Shown here: piece by piece, positions 1-6,499 of the stretch
How the letters are laid out: every line of letters starts with the position of its first letter
Numbering within the stretch: position 1 is the first letter of the stretch
Source: Acidimicrobiia bacterium
GTDB lineage: Bacteria > Actinomycetota > Acidimicrobiia > Spongiisociales > UBA5794
DNA: 7,833 bases
Assembly: GCA_013695075.1 (NCBI GenBank)
Contig: JACDBE010000044.1
Span: 1-7,833 of the forward strand
Reading direction: 5' to 3'
Program-made: the position numbers and the translations under genes
Notes under the pieces: model-generated
Databases searched by the model: none
What the model saw: only the letters and a program-made list of their open reading frames with translations
Told to the model about the DNA's origin: nothing

Positions 1-57
1 GGCCTGCCCCCCTCCCGTTAAGGCCCGGTACCCTCCCGACATGACCTTCCTCCGGCG

Positions 58-1062
58 GTGGCCATGAGGCGGCTGGCCCTGTACCTACAGGATGCTCACC
101 CACTCCGCGAGGCCATCGAGCATGTTCGCTACGCCGAGGAGCGGGGGTTCGAGGCGGTGTGGCAGGCGGACTCCCGGCTGGTGCGGGAGGCGACGATTCC
201 GATGGCTGCCTTTGCCGCCGCCACCGAGAGGATCAAGGTCGGTTCCGGCGTGGTCGACATCTGGACTCGGAATCCGGCCAGGCTGGCATCGCTGTTCGCC
301 ACCCTCGACGACCTAGCGCCGGGGCGAATCCTCGCCGGGCTGGGCGCCTGGTGGGACCCGCTGGCCACCAAGGTCGGTGTGCACCGGAAACGTCCCTTGG
401 CCGCGATGCGCGAGGTGGTCACCGTGGTGCGGGCGCTGCTCGCCAACGAAACTGTCACCTTCGACGGGGAGTTCGTTCGCCTCGACGGGGTCGAGATCGA
501 CTACGTACACCAGGAGCGCCGCCCCAAGGACGTCCCCATCTACATCGGCGCCACCGGGATGAAGATGATGGAGCTGTCGGGGGAGATCGCCGACGGGGTG
601 GTGCTCAACTACCTGGTCCCGCCGTCGTACAACACCAGGGCCATGGAACACCTGACGATCGGGGCCGCTCGGGCGGGCCGCTCCGTCGACGACCTCGACC
701 GTCCCCAGTTGGTGGTGTGCTCGGTGGATGAGGATCGCACCGCCGCCCTCGACGCCGCCCGGCTGCTGGTCACCCAGTACCTGGGCCAGCAGCCCCACAT
801 CGCCGAGGCTTCCGGGATCTCAACGGAGCTGCTCGACAGGATCGGCGCCGAGCTGACCTGGCCCGCCACCCACGACCAGGTGGTGGCGGCGTCGCGGTTG
901 GTGCCCGACGACGAGGTGCAGATGATCTGTGCTGCTGGCACCCCGGACGAGGTCCAGGCCAAGGTGGCCGAATACGTCGCCGCCGGCTGCACCTGCCCGG
1001 TTCTCTACCCGCTCGGACCTGACGTGCGCCGGATGATCGACACCTTCGCCGACGCCGTCTGA
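58..1062 (+). CDS. LLM-class (Mer-like) F420-dependent oxidoreductase
   Basis: This is a complete 334-residue protein of the bacterial luciferase-like superfamily, which fold as TIM barrels. It most resembles the subgroup related to methylenetetrahydromethanopterin reductase, which uses coenzyme F420 for hydride transfer; the substrate cannot be read from the sequence. Recognisable blocks are an N-terminal helix region [14 protein letters not shown] (22-35), the strand pair [15 protein letters not shown] (59-73), the barrel block [13 protein letters not shown] (89-101), the helix [13 protein letters not shown] (116-128) followed by [12 protein letters not shown] (133-144), and VPIYIGATG (159-167). 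The C-terminal block [17 protein letters not shown] (294-310) is typical of these enzymes. The length is normal for the family. Two starts are possible, GTG at 58 or ATG at 64. Neither has a clear ribosome binding site, but the ATG overlaps the stop of an upstream reading frame as ATGA. The gene converges on the minus-strand amidohydrolase. F420 rather than FMN use is inferred from subfamily resemblance. Confidence 0.9.
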   Translation: MAMRRLALYLQDAHPLREAIEHVRYAEERGFEAVWQADSRLVREATIPMAAFAAATERIKVGSGVVDIWTRNPARLASLFATLDDLAPGRILAGLGAWWDPLATKVGVHRKRPLAAMREVVTVVRALLANETVTFDGEFVRLDGVEIDYVHQERRPKDVPIYIGATGMKMMELSGEIADGVVLNYLVPPSYNTRAMEHLTIGAARAGRSVDDLDRPQLVVCSVDEDRTAALDAARLLVTQYLGQQPHIAEASGISTELLDRIGAELTWPATHDQVVAASRLVPDDEVQMICAAGTPDEVQAKVAEYVAAGCTCPVLYPLGPDVRRMIDTFADAV

Positions 1063-1076
1063 TCCTCACCCAAGAA

Positions 1077-1089
1077 CGCCCGCCGGGCG
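1077..1089 (+). terminator. Short GC hairpin after the LLM gene
   Basis: CGCCC (1077-1081) and GGGCG (1085-1089) form a perfect five-pair stem with a three-base loop, 14 bases past the stop codon at 1060-1062. No T-tract follows, so a classical intrinsic terminator is doubtful. It could still slow polymerase or stabilise the 3' end of the transcript. Confidence 0.3.
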
Positions 1090-1108
1090 ATGTGTGGGCT
1101 CTATGCGC

Positions 1109-1161
1109 GCGAACTTTGAGCGCTTCGCCCCGCAGGGCGGGGTCATTCGCACAAAGTTTGC
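1109..1161. terminator. Long imperfect stem-loop between convergent genes (possible bidirectional terminator or dispersed repeat)
   Basis: A 53-base inverted repeat sits between two convergent genes. The apex is CCCCGC (1128-1133) paired with GCGGGG (1137-1142) around the loop AGG. The outer stem pairs AACTTTG (1112-1118) with CAAAGTT (1152-1158), then GCG (1120-1122) with CGC (1148-1150) after one A-A mismatch. The pairing extends outward to 1109/1161 with a G-T wobble. The two 22-base arms match at 17 positions. It starts 11 bases after the amidohydrolase stop and 46 bases after the LLM stop, so it could end transcripts from both sides, although no U-tract is present. The AT-containing arms stand out in this GC-rich DNA and suggest a repeat family, but the window holds only one copy. 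The structure is seen directly; the role is inferred. Confidence 0.5.
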
Positions 1162-1172
1162 AGCGGACGGGC

Positions 1173-2195
1173 TCAGAGTGCCGCGTGCAGCCTGGCTGCT
1201 TGCTCGGCTGCTTTGGCCCGGATCTCGGTGGGGTCGACTCGGGTGGCGACACCCTCGTCGAGCACCACCTCGCCGCCGATCTCCACCCGCAGGGGGCGCA
1301 CCCCCGGGGTGAATGCCAGGTGCCACGGGTCCATGGGGTCATACGACCAGGTGACCCGGTCTTGCCGTGCCTCGGGGACCAGGTTCCAGCCGGTGGCCAG
1401 CCAGTCCCACGCCGTCTCCGGCGTGGCGGTGACGTCGACGGAGCGGTGGAGCAGGTGGGCGAGGCGGAAGGTGTCGACCATGTCGGCGCCGATGCCGTCG
1501 GTGCCCAACGCCACCGGGTTGGTGAAGCGACGGGGATCGGCGTAGCCGACGGCGTTGTTGAGATTCGATCCCGGGTTGTGCACGATGGTTCCCCGCAGCG
1601 GGTGGTCGCCTGTCAGGTTGACGGAGTGGGCCAGCAGCCAGTCGTCCCGGGTGAGCCTGGCGAGCCGGGCAACCGCATCGACGTCGTCGGGCCCCTCGGC
1701 GACGTGGATGTGGACCCCCACCCCGGACTCGGTGCCCAGCTCGGCAGCGGCGGCCAGGGTGTCGTCGCCGCAGGTGAAGGCGGCGTGGACCCCCACCAGA
1801 CCCCGACCACCTTCGGCGAGGAAGCGGCGGTTCTCCTCCAACCCCCGCTTGGCCCCGTCGGCACCGCGGCGGTCGGTGACCCCATAGGCGGCGAGCACCC
1901 GCACCCCAACCTGGGCGCAGGCGTCGGCGATCACGGTGAGGCTGCCCTCGATGGCGTTGGGCGACTCGTGGTGGTCGATGATGGCGGTGGTGCCGTGCTC
2001 GATCGCCTCCAGCGCACCCAGCATTGCCGACGAGCGCACCATCTCCAGGTCGAGTGCGGCGTCGAGACGCCACCACACCTGCTCCAGGATCTGGCGGAAC
2101 GTTGCTGGTGTCCGCGGCGGTGCGGGCATCCCCCGGGCCAGCGTGCCGTAGAGGTGATGATGGGCGTCGACCAGCCCGGGGGTGACCGCGGTCAC
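1173..2195 (-). CDS. SsnA-like metal-dependent amidohydrolase, N-terminally compact
   Basis: This amidohydrolase-superfamily enzyme belongs to the ATZ/TRZ-SsnA-like group, which hydrolyses or deaminates N-heterocycles using one metal ion. All expected active-site positions are visible: HxH at H12/H14 in VDAHHHLYG, H164 and E167 in HIHVAEG, H190 in LLAHSVNL, VHNPGSNLNNAVG (205-217), and D233 in GTDG. SsnA hallmarks include the ALARGM-like TLARGM after the HxH and IDHHESP (73-79). The chosen start is GTG at 2195, whose GTGA overlaps the stop of the Mo-hydroxylase gene, which implies translational coupling; no separate ribosome binding site is seen. The frame is open further up to 2513, but that part lies inside the hydroxylase gene and looks like antisense-type Arg/Gly-rich sequence. 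At 340 residues it is about 100 shorter than usual SsnA proteins. It lacks the roughly 50 N-terminal residues that form part of the beta-sandwich, and the C-terminal sandwich is also shortened. The substrate is unknown; a hydroxylated purine-like ring is an inference from the partner gene. Confidence 0.85.
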   Translation of the reverse strand: MTAVTPGLVDAHHHLYGTLARGMPAPPRTPATFRQILEQVWWRLDAALDLEMVRSSAMLGALEAIEHGTTAIIDHHESPNAIEGSLTVIADACAQVGVRVLAAYGVTDRRGADGAKRGLEENRRFLAEGGRGLVGVHAAFTCGDDTLAAAAELGTESGVGVHIHVAEGPDDVDAVARLARLTRDDWLLAHSVNLTGDHPLRGTIVHNPGSNLNNAVGYADPRRFTNPVALGTDGIGADMVDTFRLAHLLHRSVDVTATPETAWDWLATGWNLVPEARQDRVTWSYDPMDPWHLAFTPGVRPLRVEIGGEVVLDEGVATRVDPTEIRAKAAEQAARLHAAL

Positions 2196-4792
2196 GCCGG
2201 CAGTTGCAGCGGTTCGTGGACCAGCATGGGGAGCCGCGTGCGCCATTGTCCGTCGACCTGATGGAGGGCGGCGGCGACCGCCCCGGCGGTGGGCACCAAC
2301 CCGATCTCGCCGACCCCCTTGATCCCGTAGGGGGCATTGGGTTGGGCCGCCTCCACCAGGATCACCTCCACCGGGGGCATGTCCTTGGGGCGGATGATCC
2401 CCAGGCTGCGCAGCGTCATGTTGGTGGGACGGGCGTCGGCGTCGGTGGGGAAGTCCTCGGTGAGGGCGTACCCCAGACCCATGTGCACCGAGCCCTCGAT
2501 CTGACCCTCGCACAGCAGCGGGTTGACCGCACGCCCCACGTCGTGGGCGGCGACCACCCGCTCGATGTCACCGGTGGCCGGGTCGGCGATGACCACCTGG
2601 GCGGCGTAGCCGAACGTGGAGTGGATGACGGGATGCTCCAGGTTTTCCTTGAGCGAGTTGGTCCAGTCCACTCGGTACTCGCCGTGGTGGTCGACCCCGG
2701 CGACCAGACCCGCCTCCTTGGCGGCCCGGCAGGCGGCAGCCACCGCGCCGGCGCCCATCAGCGTGCCCCGCGACCCGGTGGTCTGCCCGGCGCCAAGCTC
2801 CCGGGTGGTGTCGACCACCACCGTGATCCGGGACGGGTCGATGCCCAGCTCCTCGGCGGCCACCTGCTGGGCCACGGTGTGCACCCCCTGGCCCATCTCG
2901 GTCCAGCAGTGACGCACCTCGACCCCTCCGTCGTCGTCCAGCCGGACCACGGCGGCGGCGATCTCCTTGAACCCGTTGCCCAGCCCGGAGTTCTTCAACC
3001 CCAGCCCCAGTCCCACCGCCCGCCCGGCGTCGACGGCAGCGTCGTAGGCGGGGCGGACGGCGTTGAGGCACATGCGGGCCCCGGCAGCGCCCCCGTCCAT
3101 CACCTGGCCCGGTCCCCACACCGAGCCGGGGGACACCACGTTGCGGGCCCGCATCTCCCAACCGGAGATCCCCAGTTGCTCGGCGAGACGATCCATCACG
3201 CCCTCCATGGCGAACTGAGCCTGGTTGGCGCCGAACCCGCGGAAGGCACCGCATACCGGGTTGTTGGTACGGGCCGCCACCGCCTCCACGTCGATGGCGG
3301 GTACCGCGTATGGCCCTGAGGCGTGCCCCGCCGCCCGTTCCAACACCTTGGCGCCCACCGAGGCGTACGGTCCCGAGTCGCCCAGCATCCGGACCTTGAG
3401 TCCGGTGAGCCGGCCGTCGGCGTCGCAACCCGCCCAGGTCTCGATGCGGATGGGGTGCCGCTTGGGATGCATCAGCATCGACTGGGTGCGGGTCAGGGTG
3501 CACTTGACCGGTCGCCCCACCAGGTGCGCCGCCAGCGCTGTCTGCGCCTGGTTGGATAGGTCCTCCTTGCCGCCGAAGGCCCCCCCGTTGGAGATCAGCT
3601 CCACGGTCACCCGGGAGCGGTCGATGCCGAGCACGGCGGCGATCTGGTCCCGGTCGTCCCACACCCCCTGACCACCCGAGTGGACGTGGAGGGTGCCGTC
3701 GGGTTGCGGGGTGGCCAGGGTCGACTCCGGCTCGAGGAAGGCGTGCTCCACCCGCTGGGTGTGGAAGGTCTCGTGGACGGTGTGGCTCGATGTGGCCAGC
3801 GCCGCCTCCACGTCGCCCCGCCGGTATGCCGACACCGACAGCACGTTGCCGTCGAGCCCCCACACCGCGTCGTCGTCGCTGTCCACCGCCGCCTGGGGGT
3901 CGGCGAAGGGGACCAGCACGTCGTACTCCACCTCGATGAGGTCGGCGGCGTGGCGGGCGGTCTGCACGTCCTCGGCCACCACCACCGCCAGGACGTCCCC
4001 CAGGTACGAGGTGAAGCCCCCGACCGGGATGAACACCGGCCAGTCCTTGTCGATGAGACCCACCCGCAGCTCGCCGGGCACATCGGCGGCGGTGAGGACC
4101 CGGACCACCCCGGGGACCGCCTCCGCCGGGGCGGTGTCGATGACGAGCACCTCGGCGCGGGCGTGGTCGGCCAGGCGGACCGCGACGTGGAGCATGCCCT
4201 CGGGCCGGAGGTCGTCGATGTAGGGGCGGTCGCCCAGCGCCAGGTCGAGCGCCTCGTAGCGCACCCCCCGCTTGCCGATCCCCCCGGCCAGCTCCGGCTC
4301 GGGGATCTGGCCGGCGGCGAGCAGGTCGACGGCATCGAGGATCTTGGTGTAGCCGGTGCAGCGGCACAGATGGGCCCCCAGCCGGGGAGCCGCCGCCGCC
4401 CCGGTGAGGCCGTCACCCTTCTGGTCCAGCATCGCCTTGACCCGCACCAGGATCCCGGGGGTGCAGAACCCACACTGGAGGGCACCGGTGACGGCAAAGG
4501 CGGCGGCCAGCCGCTGGCGGTCGGACTCGGCGAAGCCCTCTAGGGTGGTCACCTCACCGCCGGCCACCTTGTCCAGCGGGGTCTGGCAGGCGATCCGGGC
4601 CTTACCGTCGACGATCACGGTGCAGCAGCCACACTGACCAGACGGGGCGCACCCGTCCTTGGGAGACAGGACATCCAGCTCCTCACGCAACGCCGCCAGC
4701 AGATGGGGATGGTCGGCCCGTACCGACACCTCACCGCCGTTGAGCACGAACCCGACGGTGTCCGGCTGGGTGTTGGAACGGTCTGCGGTCAC
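2192..4792 (-). CDS. One-chain [2Fe-2S]/molybdenum hydroxylase, selenium-dependent xanthine dehydrogenase type
   Basis: This 866-residue protein fuses the iron-sulfur and molybdenum subunits of the xanthine dehydrogenase family and has no FAD domain. It would hydroxylate a purine-like or other N-heterocyclic ring with water as oxygen donor. The N-terminal plant-ferredoxin-type cluster uses C48, C54, C57 and C69 (DGCAPSGQCGCC), and the second cluster uses C107, C110, C143 and C145 (CGFC and CRC). The Mo domain follows with DKDWPVFIPVGG (248-259), the cofactor motif GGAFGGKE (403-410), AFRGFG with R518, EMGQGVHT (632-639), and the catalytic glutamate E829 in GVGEIGL. Length and domain order fit the family named selenium-dependent xanthine dehydrogenase. 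In that family the selenium is a labile ligand rather than selenocysteine, so the sequence alone cannot show that selenium is used. The GTG start at 4792 is supported by GGGAG six bases upstream. Its stop overlaps the amidohydrolase start, so the two form an operon. No FAD subunit or Mo-cofactor sulfurase lies in the window. Confidence 0.92.
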   Translation of the reverse strand: MTADRSNTQPDTVGFVLNGGEVSVRADHPHLLAALREELDVLSPKDGCAPSGQCGCCTVIVDGKARIACQTPLDKVAGGEVTTLEGFAESDRQRLAAAFAVTGALQCGFCTPGILVRVKAMLDQKGDGLTGAAAAPRLGAHLCRCTGYTKILDAVDLLAAGQIPEPELAGGIGKRGVRYEALDLALGDRPYIDDLRPEGMLHVAVRLADHARAEVLVIDTAPAEAVPGVVRVLTAADVPGELRVGLIDKDWPVFIPVGGFTSYLGDVLAVVVAEDVQTARHAADLIEVEYDVLVPFADPQAAVDSDDDAVWGLDGNVLSVSAYRRGDVEAALATSSHTVHETFHTQRVEHAFLEPESTLATPQPDGTLHVHSGGQGVWDDRDQIAAVLGIDRSRVTVELISNGGAFGGKEDLSNQAQTALAAHLVGRPVKCTLTRTQSMLMHPKRHPIRIETWAGCDADGRLTGLKVRMLGDSGPYASVGAKVLERAAGHASGPYAVPAIDVEAVAARTNNPVCGAFRGFGANQAQFAMEGVMDRLAEQLGISGWEMRARNVVSPGSVWGPGQVMDGGAAGARMCLNAVRPAYDAAVDAGRAVGLGLGLKNSGLGNGFKEIAAAVVRLDDDGGVEVRHCWTEMGQGVHTVAQQVAAEELGIDPSRITVVVDTTRELGAGQTTGSRGTLMGAGAVAAACRAAKEAGLVAGVDHHGEYRVDWTNSLKENLEHPVIHSTFGYAAQVVIADPATGDIERVVAAHDVGRAVNPLLCEGQIEGSVHMGLGYALTEDFPTDADARPTNMTLRSLGIIRPKDMPPVEVILVEAAQPNAPYGIKGVGEIGLVPTAGAVAAALHQVDGQWRTRLPMLVHEPLQLPA

Positions 4793-4798
4793 GCCTCA

Positions 4799-4803
4799 CT
4801 CCC
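4799..4803 (-). promoter_or_regulatory. Ribosome binding site for the Mo-hydroxylase
   Basis: Read on the minus strand this is GGGAG, followed by six bases and the GTG at 4792. It fixes the start of the hydroxylase at a GTG that could otherwise be doubted. Confidence 0.55.
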
Positions 4804-4823
4804 GTATCCCGCCCAAGGCTACC

Positions 4824-4838
4824 CCGCCGCCGCCGCCG
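4824..4838. repeat. (CCG)5 simple repeat
   Basis: Five perfect CCG units lie in the 91-base gap between the alpha/beta hydrolase stop and the Mo-hydroxylase start. In the transcript this is a GGC run in the leader of the hydroxylase. GCCGG (4847-4851) and CCGGC (4862-4866) next to it can form a weak five-pair stem with a ten-base loop. Short triplet runs are common in GC-rich DNA, so a regulatory role is not claimed. Confidence 0.5.
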
Positions 4839-4883
4839 TCACCGACGCCGGCTCGTCGTGTCCGGCTAACGCCAGCCAGCTCG

Positions 4884-5606
4884 TCACCGGCCGTCGTCGG
4901 TGTGCGCCTTGGCGACGTCGCCGATGATCTCGGCCAGCTCCTGGGGGCGGGACCACATCGGCCAGTGGCTGGTCGGCAGGTCGATCCAGGTGACGTTGCG
5001 CAGCTCGCCGACACCGGCGAGCCACTCCCAGTCGTTCTCGGCGGCGTACGCCTTGATCTCCTCCGAGGGGAAGCCGGTGCAGATGATGGTGCTCGGGATG
5101 TCCCGCCGGGCGTCGTTGGTGAGCTCCACGGACTCGCGGAGGACCCCGCCCGGCACCGGCAGGGCACGCTGGCGAAACGTCTCCTTCTGCTCCTCGCTGA
5201 GCCCGTCGAGGTTCTCCTCCTCCGCGATCTCGGACCAGACCAGCGGCTTGTCGGTTCCCTTGAACTCGGCATCCAGGGCGCCCTTTCCGGGTGCCGAGTC
5301 GACGTACACCATGGCGGCGATCCGCTCGGGGACCCGGTCGCTGGCGGCGTAGCCGGAGAATCCGGTGGCGCTGTGCACGGCGAGGACGACGGGCGCCTCG
5401 GCCGCCTGCACCACATCGACGATGGCGGCTACGTGGTCGGAAAGGGTGATGCCAGATCGATCGGTGTCGGCCGACTCCAGTCCGGGGAGGGTGATGGCGG
5501 TGACGGTGTGGCCGTCGGCGCGGAGCGCCTCGGCTACCTCGTCCCAGGCCCATGCGCCGAGCCAGAAGCCAGGAACCAGGATGATCGGTGCAGAAGTCTG
5601 AGCCAT
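4884..5606 (-). CDS. Alpha/beta hydrolase, methylesterase/lyase-like
   Basis: This 240-residue single-domain protein has the alpha/beta-hydrolase fold and would act as an esterase, amidase or related enzyme in the cytoplasm; no signal peptide is visible. The N-terminal oxyanion block VPGFWLGAWAWDEV (11-24) corresponds to the HGxxxxxxxW segment of the methylesterase/hydroxynitrile-lyase-like group. HTVTAITLPG (33-42) is the second strand. The nucleophile elbow is AVHSATG with S79, followed by the family-like stretch YAASDRVPERIAAMVYVDS (86-104). The catalytic histidine is probably H214 in SHWPMWSRPQELAEII. The elbow is unusual: the common GHSxGG reads VHSATG here. The acid member is not obvious, since the expected region reads CTGFPSEE (176-183). 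The ATG at 5606 lacks a good ribosome binding site. The gene lies 91 bp upstream of the Mo-hydroxylase on the same strand and 84 bp downstream of the hexapeptide gene, so cotranscription is possible. The substrate is unknown. Confidence 0.85.
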   Translation of the reverse strand: MAQTSAPIILVPGFWLGAWAWDEVAEALRADGHTVTAITLPGLESADTDRSGITLSDHVAAIVDVVQAAEAPVVLAVHSATGFSGYAASDRVPERIAAMVYVDSAPGKGALDAEFKGTDKPLVWSEIAEEENLDGLSEEQKETFRQRALPVPGGVLRESVELTNDARRDIPSTIICTGFPSEEIKAYAAENDWEWLAGVGELRNVTWIDLPTSHWPMWSRPQELAEIIGDVAKAHTDDGR

Positions 5607-5690
5607 TGCTCTGCTTGGTTCTGTCGTTGGTGTGCGACCATCGTTGGAGGTGATCGCCGGCTGACCGGGGACTGTACGGCGGCGAGAACG

Positions 5691-6185
5691 TCACCGATGT
5701 TGCCGGTAGTGCTCGGCGAACGCCAGGTACTCTTCGACGCCCCGGTCCTGGGCAGCGATCTCGGCGGCGGTGAGCGATCGGACAGGCCGGGCAGGGGTCC
5801 CCGCCGCCAGCGTCCACGGTTCGACCGACCGCCCAGGGGTGAGCACCGAGCCCGCCGCCAGCCAGGCCCCTTCGCCCAGGCTGGAGCCGTTGAGCAGGAT
5901 CGAGCCCATTCCGACCAAGCAGTGGTCGCCCACGGTGGCGCCGTGGACCACGGCGGCGTGACCCACGGTGACCCTGACGCCGATGTCGGTGGGGATGTCG
6001 GCGTCGCAGTGCACCACCACGTTGTCCTGGAGGTTGGTCTCGTCGCCGATGGTGATCCGGTCGAGCTCGGCCCGGATCACCGCCCCGAACATGACAACCA
6101 CCAACCGACCGACCGTTACCGTCCCGTAGATGCGGGCTGTGTCGGCCACAAAGGCGCTGGAATGGATGGTGGGCTCGGGAAGCAC
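5691..6185 (-). CDS. Gamma-carbonic-anhydrase-like hexapeptide-repeat protein
   Basis: This is a 164-residue left-handed beta-helix protein of the gamma-carbonic anhydrase (YrdA/PaaY/Cam-like) family, which forms trimers with a metal site between subunits. Hexapeptide turns are visible from about residue 12 to 130, including ITIGDETNLQDN (44-55), VTVGHAAVVHGATVGD (72-87), CLVGMGSILLNGSSLGEG (89-106) and AGTPARPVRSLTAAEI (128-143). The three zinc ligands of the family are present as H59 (VVVHCD), H76 and H81. R38 and Q53 match active-site Arg and Gln positions, but the usual RGD reads RAE, so the catalytic Asp is replaced by E40. The length is typical. The start is GTG at 6185, with AGGGTGA at 6196-6190 as ribosome binding site. 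Many members show little anhydrase activity or act as acyl-thioester hydrolases, so the reaction is uncertain. It has no clear link to the neighbouring catabolic genes. Confidence 0.9.
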   Translation of the reverse strand: MLPEPTIHSSAFVADTARIYGTVTVGRLVVVMFGAVIRAELDRITIGDETNLQDNVVVHCDADIPTDIGVRVTVGHAAVVHGATVGDHCLVGMGSILLNGSSLGEGAWLAAGSVLTPGRSVEPWTLAAGTPARPVRSLTAAEIAAQDRGVEEYLAFAEHYRQHR

Positions 6186-6499
6186 GGCGTCACCCTATCC
6201 GCTGGTCTGCGGCTTCAAGCTGTGGAGTCTCCAGCGCCAACATCGGTCCACCGGATGACCGACGGAACGCGCCGGACCGGTCTAGCGTCAGCAACACGAT
6301 CGGCGACATGGCAATCCCGGGTACCGTCACAACCCCTTCTGCGGTTGCGATCCTCGGCGAGTGCCGACCGCTTCTTTGCTGGACCGCTGCGCCGCTACCG
6401 CGACGAGGTTCACCCCGAGGCGACCCTCGAAGCCCCGTCCTCGACCGCGGTGCCGTCTCGCTGCTGGTTGGCGGCGGCTGAGCCTGCGCTCGGGAGACG
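6186..6499. other. 314-bp interval without a supported gene
   Basis: The stretch between the kinase stop and the hexapeptide-protein start has no recognisable protein on either strand. On the minus strand a 39-codon frame (6309-6190, beginning MSPIVLLTLDRSG) ends four bases before the next start but has no good ribosome binding site of its own. On the plus strand a frame of about 57 codons from ATG 6308 has no family resemblance. A small hairpin, TCGGC (6354-6358) with GCCGA (6363-6367), and the palindrome GACCGGTC near 6275 are visible. The interval probably holds the kinase 3' end and the promoter of the hexapeptide gene, but no convincing -35/-10 pair was found. Confidence 0.6.
6190..6196 (-). 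promoter_or_regulatory. Ribosome binding site for the hexapeptide protein
   Basis: On the minus strand AGGGTGA ends four bases before the GTG start at 6185 (its AGGG core is seven bases away). It contains the TGA that ends a 39-codon frame beginning at 6309, so translation of that frame, if real, would end on the ribosome binding site. Confidence 0.5.

Noticed and set aside
1092..2261. A 389-codon plus-strand frame antisense to the amidohydrolase, and a similar 371-codon frame at 2204-3319
   Set aside because: Both are Gly/Val/Asp-rich mirror frames opposite proteins with intact catalytic motifs; no domain is recognisable.
2196..2513. A 106-codon N-terminal extension of the amidohydrolase frame into the hydroxylase gene
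   Set aside because: The extension is Arg/Gly/His/Pro-rich, does not resemble the family's N-terminal beta-sandwich, and lies wholly inside conserved hydroxylase C-terminal coding sequence. The GTGA overlap gives a better start.
2568..4367. A 599-codon same-strand frame inside the hydroxylase gene
   Set aside because: It is an out-of-frame Arg/Gly/Pro-rich shadow of the hydroxylase, with no motif.
2192..4792. Selenocysteine encoded by UGA in the selenium-type hydroxylase
   Set aside because: There is no in-frame TGA, and the family is thought to use a labile selenium ligand rather than selenocysteine.
6354..6367. TCGGC-GAGT-GCCGA hairpin as a terminator for the kinase
   Set aside because: It has only five pairs, no U-tract, and lies more than 130 bases past the kinase stop; hairpins of this size are expected by chance in GC-rich DNA.
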